Source: Oligoflexia bacterium
GTDB taxonomy: Bacteria > Bdellovibrionota > Bacteriovoracia > Bacteriovoracales > Bacteriovoracaceae
Reading direction: 5' to 3'
Length of the DNA: 64,000 nucleotides
NCBI GenBank assembly: GCA_015231955.1
Contig: JADGAN010000022.1
Coordinates: 22,623-86,622 of the forward strand
Shown: one piece after another, positions 25,876 through 34,284 of the stretch
How positions within the stretch are numbered: position 1 is the stretch's first letter
Layout of the letters: each line of letters begins with the position of its first letter
Notes under the pieces: generated by a model
Databases searched by the model: none
Seen by the model: only the letters and a program-made list of their open reading frames with translations
Told to the model about the DNA's origin: nothing
Made by a program: the position numbers and the translations under genes

Positions 25876-26913
25876 ATGCCCAATCAAAGGCCTCACAATC
25901 AAACGCACTTCTCCCTAGTCTTCGGCTTTTCTTTATTAGAAGTGATGGTGGCCGTAGCACTCATCTCCGGTTTAACCCTTTTTGCCACCCGAATCTCCTA
26001 TAACCAAAGCGGATCCACCCAAAGAGTCTATGCCCACGATGATATCTTGCACTTTCTGGAGACCTACTCCTTTCATTTATCTGATCAAGGTAACTGTACT
26101 AAAACTTTACAAACTTTACGTTTTAGAAATAGTCCAGTAAGCGACCATTCGAAGAACATTCCTGCTATTAAAGACGCTGCAGGAGCAACTGTATTTACTC
26201 CAGGAAGCTCTACGTTTGGTAGAGTAACTGTTACAGGAATGACCATCACCGTAGACACTCCATCCATTGAAGCTATTGAACAAAGGGCCACTGTTCAAGT
26301 ATCTTTTTCCTATACTAAAAACGGACAAACTCAAAGCTACCTCCACTCCTTTAGTAGTATTTATGTAATCCTTGAAGATGATCCTCTCGATGCTCTAACT
26401 GGCCCTAGTAGCTGGAAACAAGTGAAAAGATGCTATGGACTTAAAGAACGTTACGCTAGTGGGGTGTGTAGCTCTATTGGTGGAGTGTACCAATTAAGCG
26501 ATGGAGCGTGTACGGAGGCCTTCATCCCCTCCAAAACAGTGGCCGCCTTTTACTTAGCTAACTGCCCGACAGGATGGTCGCTTGCTGATAATTCTCCAGG
26601 CCGCACAGACATCCGTGGAAGATTTATGCGCGCACTGAATAGCGGTCTTAGCATTGATCCGGATGGAGCACGTACTGAGGGAAGTTTTCAGGACTTTCAA
26701 GTAGGAAGTCATCAGCATAGTGTGACGAGTTTATACAACACTCACAACTGCGGTGCAGGAAGCGATACAGGCAGCGTCTCCCCCTATACCACTTATTGCA
26801 AACAAAATCAGGGTAGCACGATGAAGTACTTTTCTACTTTTAATACCACTAGTAGCCCTACTGCAGAAATGCGACCATCAAATATTGCACTTACTATTTG
26901 TATCAAGGATTGA
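25876..26913 (+). CDS. Prepilin-like protein with tail-collar-like C-terminus (2 of 3)
   Basis: A protein of 345 residues with a canonical type IV prepilin signal: a 17-residue leader ending in G, then FSLLEVMVAVALISGL with Glu5. The middle part is Thr/Ser rich. The C-terminal part has CPTGWSLADN, then TDIRGRFMRALNSG, GSHQHSV (an HxH as in phage fibre tips, where it binds iron), and MRPSNIALTICIKD. I chose ATG 25876, which has AAGGAAAAG at a good distance. The gap to the next gene is 5 bases. Export and assembly into a pilus or pseudopilus tip are likely, with the collar part displayed. Confidence 0.8.
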   Translation: MPNQRPHNQTHFSLVFGFSLLEVMVAVALISGLTLFATRISYNQSGSTQRVYAHDDILHFLETYSFHLSDQGNCTKTLQTLRFRNSPVSDHSKNIPAIKDAAGATVFTPGSSTFGRVTVTGMTITVDTPSIEAIEQRATVQVSFSYTKNGQTQSYLHSFSSIYVILEDDPLDALTGPSSWKQVKRCYGLKERYASGVCSSIGGVYQLSDGACTEAFIPSKTVAAFYLANCPTGWSLADNSPGRTDIRGRFMRALNSGLSIDPDGARTEGSFQDFQVGSHQHSVTSLYNTHNCGAGSDTGSVSPYTTYCKQNQGSTMKYFSTFNTTSSPTAEMRPSNIALTICIKD

Positions 26914-26918
26914 TAATA

Positions 26919-27920
26919 ATGAATCAGACAAAGAATGGCCTAGGTTTCTCACTCTTAGAACTAATGGCCTCCATTGGCATTGGAGGACTCCTAAGCATCA
27001 TTATCCTCCACCTAAGCTCATCACAAAGCAAGTTGTTCTCTCAAAGTGATGCCACTCTTGATATCTCTCTTTTTATCAAAACATACTCACGCCATTTTGC
27101 TAGTCCCAGCAATTGTTTAGCAACACTCTCGGGACTAATTCCTACATCGAGTGGTACAACTATCCCGGTAATCAAACAAGATGGAGGAGCTACCATTTTT
27201 ACCCCTAGCACTTCTCATAATGCCGCCTCCTACTTTGGCAAAGTAAGCGTTGAAAGCATTGCTCTTAAAAGTTCAAGCGCACTAGTGCCTAGAACACCAC
27301 AGACAGTCAATATTGCTGTTAAATTCTATTATGCTGTAAATGGACAGGCCCAAAGCTATCAACGATCTTTTCCCATTTCTGTGATATTAAATGAAAGTTC
27401 GCAAGTGATTAATTGCCAGGATGATGCCTCCCTCTATGCACGCGATATCTGCTCGCAAGCAGGAGCAACGATGAACCTTGCCTATACTTCATGTTCCGGG
27501 CCCAAGCTCAATCCTCCTAGCGGAACCATTGCCAGCTTTAATCAGTCCAATTGTCCTCCTGGCTGGATCATCGCTAATGGGAGTGGTTCTCCCCCCACTA
27601 CCCCCAATTTGCATGGTCGGTATATCCGTGGACGCAATACTACATCTTTTACACCATTAACTAATCGCGATCCTCAAGGCGATCGCCCCATAGGAAATTT
27701 ACAAAGTTACAGCATTGGCCAGCATACCCATGCAGTAAATGCTTATCGTAACAATTGTGGCTTTCACGATGATGACGATCCAGATGGCTCTAATAATGGT
27801 AACGTATGTAGACGAGACTCAATAATAAACAATTACAGCCCTGCTGTTAACTTCAATACTAACTCCACCAATGAAAGTATTCCAGTAAGCATTATACTTC
27901 TGTTTTGCATGAAACAATAG
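26919..27920 (+). CDS. Prepilin-like protein with tail-collar-like C-terminus (3 of 3)
   Basis: A protein of 333 residues with leader MNQTKNGLG and then FSLLELMASIGIGGLLS, again with Glu5. The C-terminal half has CPPGWIIANGSG, HGRYIRGRNTT, DPQGDRPIGNLQ, GQHTHAV and a final SIPVSIILLFCMKQ. The order of motifs is that of the two upstream paralogues, with an extra acidic patch (DDDDPDG) after HTH. AAGGA lies 8 bases before the ATG. Sequence divergence between the three is high, apart from the framework, which suggests fast evolution or different ligands. No prepilin peptidase or pilus motor gene is in the window. Confidence 0.8.
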   Translation: MNQTKNGLGFSLLELMASIGIGGLLSIIILHLSSSQSKLFSQSDATLDISLFIKTYSRHFASPSNCLATLSGLIPTSSGTTIPVIKQDGGATIFTPSTSHNAASYFGKVSVESIALKSSSALVPRTPQTVNIAVKFYYAVNGQAQSYQRSFPISVILNESSQVINCQDDASLYARDICSQAGATMNLAYTSCSGPKLNPPSGTIASFNQSNCPPGWIIANGSGSPPTTPNLHGRYIRGRNTTSFTPLTNRDPQGDRPIGNLQSYSIGQHTHAVNAYRNNCGFHDDDDPDGSNNGNVCRRDSIINNYSPAVNFNTNSTNESIPVSIILLFCMKQ

Positions 27921-27934
27921 CTTTAATGTCATTT

Positions 27935-27950
27935 GAGTGCCATGCACTTG
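27935..27950 (+). repeat. Near-palindromic 16-bp repeat, copy 1
   Basis: GAGTGCCATGCACTTG, containing AGTGC-CAT-GCACT. It is identical to 29373-29388. An inverted near-copy follows at 28029-28039 (GTGCATGGTAC), so 27935-28040 could fold as a unit of about 105 bases. Confidence 0.7.
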
Positions 27951-28063
27951 TGGTGTGGCACTTTGGGTGCTCTGGGGATTGGTGACAGTTTTCGATGGGG
28001 AGTTCAGATTCAAACTGGGTCGGTATAGGTGCATGGTACGCTGAGGGAGTTCTTTAAATTAGT

Positions 28064-28077
28064 TGACATCTTTGTCA
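28064..28077. promoter_or_regulatory. Small dyad upstream of the LysR gene
   Basis: TGACA-TCTT-TGTCA, about 90 bases upstream of the regulator start. Its size and symmetry could suit LysR-type binding or overlap a TTGACA -35 box. Only the dyad itself is seen. Confidence 0.3.
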
Positions 28078-28168
28078 GTAGTTGTGTTCCGGTTTGGGCC
28101 GGAGCAGCTGGTCTGCAGTTTGCACCTGAGGCGGTAGATAGGACTTCAAAGACAGAGGGATTTTCAAA

Positions 28169-29137
28169 ATGATCATGAAAAATATCAATTGGAATTGGAT
28201 TTACTATTTTTATGAGGTGGCCAGGTACTCTTCGATGACCGATGCATCGAGGGTAATGGGTATTTCTTTATCAACTATTAGTGAGCAAATAAGTCACTTG
28301 GAAAAAGAGCTTAACGTCAAACTCTTTCATCGTTCCATAAGAAAATTGGATTTAACCAGGGAGGGGCAGGCGCTATATACAATAGTAAAAGAGATGTTTA
28401 AGTATGGACCAATGATTGTAAAAAATCTCTCTCCAGATATGATTGGAGGAAATCAGATCAAGATTGGAGTGCAAGAGGGGATTGCCACTGAATACAGCAG
28501 CAGTTTGTTTTATGATTATTGGGATAAGTACATTGCCTATGGAACTGTGGGCGTTGAGCGCATCTCTATGTTAGAGGAACTTGTGCGTAATATTTTAAAG
28601 GGAAAATTAGAGTGGGGAATTGCCTGTGAAGTGACGGATCATGAAAAAATTGCCCTTAAGAAAGTTGCGACAGAAGAGGTGCAGTTTTGCTGTTCAAAAA
28701 ATATCTATGATGCTTTCAAAGATAAGAAAGATATCATCAAGTACATACCCTTTATCAGTAATTCCTGGGATCATGCACTTAACGAAAAAGTGTCTAACCA
28801 TTTAGCACTCCTTCGTTGCACTCCTAATGAATATATAGAAATTGATCAAAGAGATCTCGTGTTGGATTTAATTAGAAATGATCGCTGTGTCTCTGTCTTT
28901 ACCAAGCAAACGATAAAAAAGCTCAGCACTACTGCTGCGGTTAAAGGCTTCTCGATGGATAAAGCAATTTTTATGGACTTCTATCTTTTATGGGATAAAG
29001 AACGCAGTAAAAGCTTATCCATAAAAAAGTTATTAGAACTCTGTGAACCGTGTTTGGTTGATAAAGGCCACGACTCGTTTTTGCAATTAAAGGTAGTCGA
29101 TATTCCTAAAGAGCTCTTAATAAGTCCCCTTTTTTAA
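28169..29137 (+). CDS. LysR-family transcriptional regulator
   Basis: A protein of 322 residues. The N-terminal winged helix-turn-helix is clear: WIYYFYEVARYSSMTDASRVMGISLSTISEQISHLEKELNVKLFHRS (given in parts, residues about 10-56). The sequence is nearest NhaR-like LysR proteins, which share the W-x-YFY start. The effector-binding half is less conserved. AGAGGGA lies before the ATG at 28169; a second ATG lies two codons later. It stands alone between copies of a 16-bp repeat, downstream of the pilin-collar genes. Its target could be these genes or the exported proteins downstream, but nothing in the sequence proves it. Confidence 0.85.
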   Translation: MIMKNINWNWIYYFYEVARYSSMTDASRVMGISLSTISEQISHLEKELNVKLFHRSIRKLDLTREGQALYTIVKEMFKYGPMIVKNLSPDMIGGNQIKIGVQEGIATEYSSSLFYDYWDKYIAYGTVGVERISMLEELVRNILKGKLEWGIACEVTDHEKIALKKVATEEVQFCCSKNIYDAFKDKKDIIKYIPFISNSWDHALNEKVSNHLALLRCTPNEYIEIDQRDLVLDLIRNDRCVSVFTKQTIKKLSTTAAVKGFSMDKAIFMDFYLLWDKERSKSLSIKKLLELCEPCLVDKGHDSFLQLKVVDIPKELLISPLF

Positions 29138-29655
29138 ATTTTTTTTGCATTATTATAGCTCAAACAGTCTGTTACATCCTACTGAAAATCCTTCCCGTAT
29201 TTCGGCAGACTATTCTTATATACTTCCACTCCCCACTGATCACATCTATCCCTTTGCATGGGGAGGAGAGAATTCTCTTGCAGAAGAGGTACAACGGTTC
29301 AAAAAGAGCTTGATCAATACTTTTTGGCCAAGCAAGCAAGGAAGATGGTCTGGCCACTATCCCGTGGAGTTCGAGTGCCATGCACTTGCAGAGCATTCGG
29401 GGGGGTTTTGTGATTAGCGTAAGCCGAAGTGTTAGGGTTAACGGCGCTTGCTTGCATGGAGGATGGTTGTGGACAACTATAACGAGATGGAAAGTTCGTC
29501 AGAGGGCCATTCTAGTTAGAGAATGACTAAGCATTATAATAGCAACCTTTACTTTATGATAAAGAGCATGTTACCCCACTCAATCAAGAAGGGCCTTTAT
29601 AGGATACATAGCTAATAATTCCTTTAAAATTTACTTTTTCTAAGGAGATTTAAAA
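29138..29655. other. Gap with a possible gene remnant and a repeat copy
   Basis: About 518 bases. An open frame from 29145 to 29417 (plus) looks protein-like (ILPLPTDHIYPFAWGG, then RWSGHYPVEFECHALAEH), but has only a TTG to start and no ribosome site, so I read it as a remnant. Its end overlaps the second 16-bp repeat (29373-29388). The rest, GT-rich then AT-rich, shows nothing more. Confidence 0.5.
29373..29388 (+). repeat. Near-palindromic 16-bp repeat, copy 2
   Basis: An exact second copy of the 16-bp repeat at 27935-27950, in the same orientation, on the far side of the LysR gene. Confidence 0.7.
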
Positions 29656-30351
29656 ATGAACACTATCATGAAATACATTATGTTCTTTGCGTTCTTAACA
29701 ATGTCTTTTGGATCATATGCTGTGGTATCAGTAAGGGTGGTGGATAATGCCGCTGCAAAAGATCTCATGGGAGTAAGACCAGTGCAGTTAAGCCCAGGTG
29801 ATTTAGCAACCAAAAGCTTAGATGAACTAAAAGATATGTGTTTGAATCCGCAAAGGTATAATTTGCAATCACCTCTTTTCAAGCTAGAAGTAACTGGAGT
29901 TGTTACTTGGTCTAAATGGATTAAGCATGTAAATGCAGTCTATTTAATTGAAAACCAAGACATGAATACCACTGGATCCTTTACAAAAAATGGACGGATG
30001 CTTGATGGAAGTGAGTGGAAAATCAGCGACGGTGAGCTGACGGATGTGAGTCAATCAAACGCTGCATGCTTTGTTGAAGGAGAGTGTGTGGCCTATGTCA
30101 AACACATCTATACCAGAGATTTAGTAAAGAAGGTAACCTCTTGTGAAGATATCGCTAAGTCATCAAGTGTTGAGCAACTTTACGGCGTTACGCTAGAAAG
30201 CTTGTTTGATATAACAAGTATCGTTCCAGTATTTAATGCCGAAGATGTTACTCCACTTGGTTTTAGCGACACCGTAGGGGAAACCTATCCTGCCGCTTGT
30301 CCAAAAGCAGAAAAACCAGCTGGACTTGAGCTCTGCAAAGCAAGCCTTTAA
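29656..30351 (+). CDS. Exported protein of unknown family
   Basis: A protein of 231 residues with a signal peptide (MNTIMKYIMFFAFLTMSFGSYA). The mature part has six Cys, among them DMCLNP, AACFVEGECVAY, TSCEDI and PAACPKA, which suits disulfides in an exported protein. A beta-rich middle (LEVTGVVTWSKWIKHVNAVY) is visible. I recognise no family. AAGGAG lies 8 bases before the ATG. The next gene (30455) is also exported, with a 100-base gap, so they may form a unit. Confidence 0.65.
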   Translation: MNTIMKYIMFFAFLTMSFGSYAVVSVRVVDNAAAKDLMGVRPVQLSPGDLATKSLDELKDMCLNPQRYNLQSPLFKLEVTGVVTWSKWIKHVNAVYLIENQDMNTTGSFTKNGRMLDGSEWKISDGELTDVSQSNAACFVEGECVAYVKHIYTRDLVKKVTSCEDIAKSSSVEQLYGVTLESLFDITSIVPVFNAEDVTPLGFSDTVGETYPAACPKAEKPAGLELCKASL

Positions 30352-30454
30352 ACGCTATTCCTTAAACTAATACTAATAAATGAGTAGCTGTGTTTCGTAT
30401 AAAGGCCCCGATTTTTCTTAAGCTACTTAAATTAGAATAATAGAGGATGCTGTT

Positions 30455-31423
30455 ATGATAAAAAAATCATTGGTGATCATAACCTGTTTAATAAGTGAAG
30501 TTGGTTTTTCAGATGATGATATCGACTTTTATCGAGCAACCAATTTTTATGGAAAGAGTGTGGTAACGGAGGGAACCTTTGTTGCAACCTCAACAATTAT
30601 CCCCTGGTCTTCCTATTGGTTTCCAACCAAAGATCCTATCCTATTTATGGGAGAGAACTCCCCTTTAAAGAAGTATGATCGTTTTGTTGAACACGTTACT
30701 GGCATTAATCCTTACGCTTCTAAGTTTGAAGAGGAGCAGCTGTTTGATCCCGAGGCCGCCTCCTGGTCTGGGCTGTGCACTGCATGGGCACTCGTCTCCA
30801 TTATGGAAAAGGAGCCTCCAGCATCAGTGCAGTTTAAACTAAGTGACAACGATGTTTTAGATTTTAGCAGTGGTGATCTCAAGGCACTCTTAATGCAAAC
30901 TTACACCAAGGTTGAGCAAGCAAGAGATGAGATTTATGGCCAACGTTACGATGGCCAATTTGACAGTATTTACGCTGACATTTATGCCGATCAATTTCAT
31001 CGCCTGCTGCAAGAGATGCTTTTTAATAAAAAACTTCCTCTCATCATCGATATTGATGCAGGGATTGAAGTGTGGAACGCCCCTATCTGGTACGCTAAAG
31101 TAGTGATTGCTAAAGACTCATCATCTGCCAATATAGTGCATGTTACGGCAGATCTCTACGTTGGCAGTGACAAAGTTGCTTACAATTTTAGAGGCCTTAA
31201 ATCAGATTGGCGTAGGTATACCTATGACCTTAAAGGGAGTCGCATGGCAGATGGACAGCTTTTAGTCGATGAGGGGAAGTGGACAGGCCATTCGAGGTCA
31301 GAGCATCCAGACTATGTAAGAGTTCGACCTAGTCAACCTATCATAAGAGCTAGTTTTAATGAAAAAATTGACCCTAAAATGGTGGATCTTATTTTGCAAG
31401 GAGAGAAGGATGTAACCCCTTAG
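30455..31423 (+). CDS. Transglutaminase-elicitor-like exported protein
   Basis: A protein of 322 residues with a short signal peptide (to about residue 19). The features are those I know from the transglutaminase elicitor family (Phytophthora GP42 and bacterial homologues). A catalytic-Cys segment WSGLCTAWALVS has Cys108. VWNAPIWYAKV at 206-216 lines up with the Pep-13 peptide VWNQPVRGFKVYE, keeping its Trp and Pro. It is followed by a VHVTADLYV strand that offers the His, and a C-terminal GKWTGHS...HPDYVRV. The enzyme would crosslink Gln to Lys or hydrolyse amides outside the cell. I compared by eye only. Confidence 0.65.
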   Translation: MIKKSLVIITCLISEVGFSDDDIDFYRATNFYGKSVVTEGTFVATSTIIPWSSYWFPTKDPILFMGENSPLKKYDRFVEHVTGINPYASKFEEEQLFDPEAASWSGLCTAWALVSIMEKEPPASVQFKLSDNDVLDFSSGDLKALLMQTYTKVEQARDEIYGQRYDGQFDSIYADIYADQFHRLLQEMLFNKKLPLIIDIDAGIEVWNAPIWYAKVVIAKDSSSANIVHVTADLYVGSDKVAYNFRGLKSDWRRYTYDLKGSRMADGQLLVDEGKWTGHSRSEHPDYVRVRPSQPIIRASFNEKIDPKMVDLILQGEKDVTP

Positions 31424-31538
31424 GCAATTATCAGATAGGACTTCTACTGCCCACGCCTCCACGCCTCTTGCCATTTTCTATGAGTATAAAGTAAAACAGT
31501 ATCTGAAAGAAAATAATCTTTGAGGGAAGGATCTGTTG

Positions 31539-33515
31539 ATGAGTGCTCAAGACCATAGAACTCGAGAAGAGCTGCTACAAGAAATTGCAAACTTAAAAGA
31601 GAGCGAGGAGAGTTTACGGCAGACACTTGATGCTATTAACGATTTAGTTTTCATTAAAGATGCACAAAGCAAGCTGGTTTGGGGCAATAAGGCCTTGTGT
31701 TCCTACTATGGCATGAGTAATGAAGAGATTCGTGGGATTTTTGATGCCCCCTTTGTCAGTCAAGCTATAACAGCACAATATATCAAAGATGACCAGTATG
31801 TCTTAAGCACAGGAAAGGTCATCGAGGTTCCGGAGGAGCCGATCACTCGCTTTGATGGGGCCATCGCCTTCTTTAACACCGTCAAATCACCTATCTTTGA
31901 TACTTCTGGCAAGGTGGTAAAGATGGTAGGAGTCTCTCGCGATATCTCTGCCCGCAAGTTGACAGAGGGTGAGCTAAGAAAAAGTGAACAGAGGTACAAG
32001 GCGGTCTTTGAGGGTGCAAGCGACGGGATTTTAGTGGCAGAGATTGCAAGCATGAAATTTGCTTATGCCAACCCCTCCCTCTGTAAGATGTTTGGTTACA
32101 GCGAAGAGGAGCTAATCCACATTGGAGTGATGGGGTTGCACCCACAAGAGAGCTTAGCGTTTGTGATAGAAGATTTTAAAGCAAAGGCCAGAGGTGAAAG
32201 AGAGATCACTGAAAATGTTCCCTGCTTAAAAAAAGATGGGTCACTCTTTTTTGCAGATATTTCTGCACGAGCAATCACTCTAGGAGACAAAGAGTGTCTC
32301 GTGGGTTTTTTTAGAGATATTACCCCACGCAAGCAAGCAGAAGCAGAGAGGGCAAAGTTACAGGCACAACTTATGCATCAGGAGAAGCTGGCATCGATTG
32401 GAACCTTGGCCGCAGGGGTGGCCCATGAAATTAACAACCCTTTATCCATTGTGATGGGTTATATCGACATCGTTGAAATGGAGTGCAACAACCATTGTGG
32501 AAAAAATAATCAGGAACTCATCCCCATCATCAAGGAGGCATCGAGGAGGATCGCAACCATCGTCAATGGCCTAAGAACCTATGTTCGTACAGATACAGAA
32601 CATGTGCAAGCGATCGATCTTCACGAATGTATCAATAAGACCATCCATTTAGTGGAAGAGATTTATAAAAAAGAGAATATTACGCTTAAGGCCCAGCTAT
32701 TAGCACACGATTATTTTATCAAAGGCAACGCTGGGAAAATTCAACAAGTGATCATGAACATGCTCTCCAATGCCAAAGATGCCTTAAGAAATAAGCTTGA
32801 TGGATGCATACAAATTGCAACCGCCAATGATTACAATGCTCAGCAGGGAAGCGTATGGATCGATATTGCAGATAATGGATCGGGTATCGCTAAAGAGATT
32901 GTAGAGAAGCTCTTTGACCCCTTTTTTACCACCAAGGCCCCGGGGAAAGGAACAGGGCTAGGACTCTCCATCTGTAGCACCATTGTTAAGTCTTTTGGCG
33001 GGACTATTAGTGTAAAGAGCGTCCAAGGCGTGGGAACCTCTTTTAAGATCGTATTTCCGCTAAGTGAGCATGAGTTACTAGCAACCGCCCTCCCCACGCC
33101 ACAGCAAGAGGTGCAACACGGTTTATTCAAAGGCAAAGCGCTCATCGTGGATGATGAAAAAGATATCAGGAGACTTTTGCGGATGCTTTTATCTTCTTTG
33201 GGACTTAGTGTGGTGGAGGCCGATAATGGAGAAACAGCATACAACCTACTGAAGACCACAAAAGAGCAATTTGATTATGTGTTGACCGATATCAAAATGC
33301 CCAAAATGAATGGAGATAGGCTCATCACCTTAGTAAAAGAAGAGAACATTGCGCCAAAGACTAAATTCATTATTATTACTGGTGGTCTGCTGGACGACTA
33401 CTCTTGCGAGCAAAACGAGTTGTTAATCAAGAACACTCACGGTTATCTCGAAAAGCCGTTCACCAAGCAGGATCTCTCTCTACTCTTAGAACTTCTCTCC
33501 TCGAAAATAGGATAG
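31539..33515 (+). CDS. Hybrid sensor histidine kinase: PAS-PAS-HisKA-HATPase-REC
   Basis: A protein of 658 residues without membrane helices, so probably a cytosolic sensor. After a short coiled coil (about 7-25) come two PAS domains (about 27-150 and 152-270), each ending in a PAC strand (GVSRDISARK, GFFRDITPRK). The dimerisation helix carries the phospho-acceptor His296 in GVAHEINNP. The ATPase part has NMLSNAKDAL, DNGSGI, FFTTKAPGKGTGLGLS. A C-terminal receiver domain has the phospho-acceptor Asp584 in LTDIKMP and the Lys in EKPF. No partner response regulator is adjacent. I took the ATG at 31539, with GGGAAGGA upstream. Confidence 0.93.
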   Translation: MSAQDHRTREELLQEIANLKESEESLRQTLDAINDLVFIKDAQSKLVWGNKALCSYYGMSNEEIRGIFDAPFVSQAITAQYIKDDQYVLSTGKVIEVPEEPITRFDGAIAFFNTVKSPIFDTSGKVVKMVGVSRDISARKLTEGELRKSEQRYKAVFEGASDGILVAEIASMKFAYANPSLCKMFGYSEEELIHIGVMGLHPQESLAFVIEDFKAKARGEREITENVPCLKKDGSLFFADISARAITLGDKECLVGFFRDITPRKQAEAERAKLQAQLMHQEKLASIGTLAAGVAHEINNPLSIVMGYIDIVEMECNNHCGKNNQELIPIIKEASRRIATIVNGLRTYVRTDTEHVQAIDLHECINKTIHLVEEIYKKENITLKAQLLAHDYFIKGNAGKIQQVIMNMLSNAKDALRNKLDGCIQIATANDYNAQQGSVWIDIADNGSGIAKEIVEKLFDPFFTTKAPGKGTGLGLSICSTIVKSFGGTISVKSVQGVGTSFKIVFPLSEHELLATALPTPQQEVQHGLFKGKALIVDDEKDIRRLLRMLLSSLGLSVVEADNGETAYNLLKTTKEQFDYVLTDIKMPKMNGDRLITLVKEENIAPKTKFIIITGGLLDDYSCEQNELLIKNTHGYLEKPFTKQDLSLLLELLSSKIG

Positions 33516-33527
33516 GATAGGCACTAG

Positions 33528-34151
33528 CTACAGCTCTTGTTGTAAGTGCTGAATAGTTTTTTGCATCCTTTGCAGCTGTTGCTGGCCTTGATCGAAGAAT
33601 CGTTGCTCACCACTTCCACTTTGATCAAAAAATTGGCAAGACGACTGAGACTGAGAGGAAAAGGATTGCAACTGCTTTCTAAATTGCAGGGCCAGTTCTT
33701 GCACTTGGGTAAACTGATCTCTTAGCGATTGGAACTCTTGATCCACCTGCAATTGCACTTCTCTCGATTGTTTCTTATCAACAAGTTGGGCAAAGTTATG
33801 GGCCTGACGAACAAATTTCTGGGTAGCATCGAAGAGTGCTGTAGCAAAGGTGGCACTACAGGGGCAAGTACCCTCCTCACACTGGCAGGAATCACCACAA
33901 TCGCAGCACTGAAGCTTTTGCCCTTCCTGCAGCTGCCCTTGGGACGGCCCTTGGGACTGCCCTTGTGTAGAACCCTCACCCAAAGAGAGATCTCGCTTTC
34001 CCAGATCATTTAAGAGACTACCTTGCAACTGAACCGCAGATTGCGTAAGCTGTTGTGCCAGCCCTTTCACTTTAGAGTGCTCGGCGTACACAGAAGAGAG
34101 TGAACATGTAAAAGCTACCACTACCAGCATCGATAATAGAGACTTCATCAT
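33528..34151 (-). CDS. Exported Gln-rich protein with a Cys cluster
   Basis: A protein of 207 residues. A signal peptide (MMKSLLSMLVVVAFTCSLSSVYA) precedes a low-complexity GQSQGPSQGQ stretch. Next is a dense Cys cluster, CCDCGDSCQCEEGTCPC (about residues 79-95), that could bind metal or form disulfides. A long Gln-rich coiled coil of about 100 residues ends the chain. The composition (Gln in nearly a fifth of the second half) is unlike its neighbours. I do not recognise a family; a fibrous envelope or metal-binding role can only be guessed. TTGGAGG lies before the tandem ATGs at 34151/34148. Confidence 0.65.
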   Translation of the reverse strand: MMKSLLSMLVVVAFTCSLSSVYAEHSKVKGLAQQLTQSAVQLQGSLLNDLGKRDLSLGEGSTQGQSQGPSQGQLQEGQKLQCCDCGDSCQCEEGTCPCSATFATALFDATQKFVRQAHNFAQLVDKKQSREVQLQVDQEFQSLRDQFTQVQELALQFRKQLQSFSSQSQSSCQFFDQSGSGEQRFFDQGQQQLQRMQKTIQHLQQEL

Positions 34152-34284
34152 AAAAACCTCCAAGCTTGAAATGTTACGGGAAAATACTCCTCGTTTTTCT
34201 AAAAACAAGGAAATATGCAGTTAACTATTTTCCTAAGCTGTTTTGCAGTCAAAAAGATAAAACCTATCAAGCGATAGAAGCTTC

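Noticed and set aside
29145..29417. A 90-codon frame with TTG start
   Set aside because: Protein-like but with no ribosome site, and it ends in the dispersed repeat; listed only as a remnant in the gap note.
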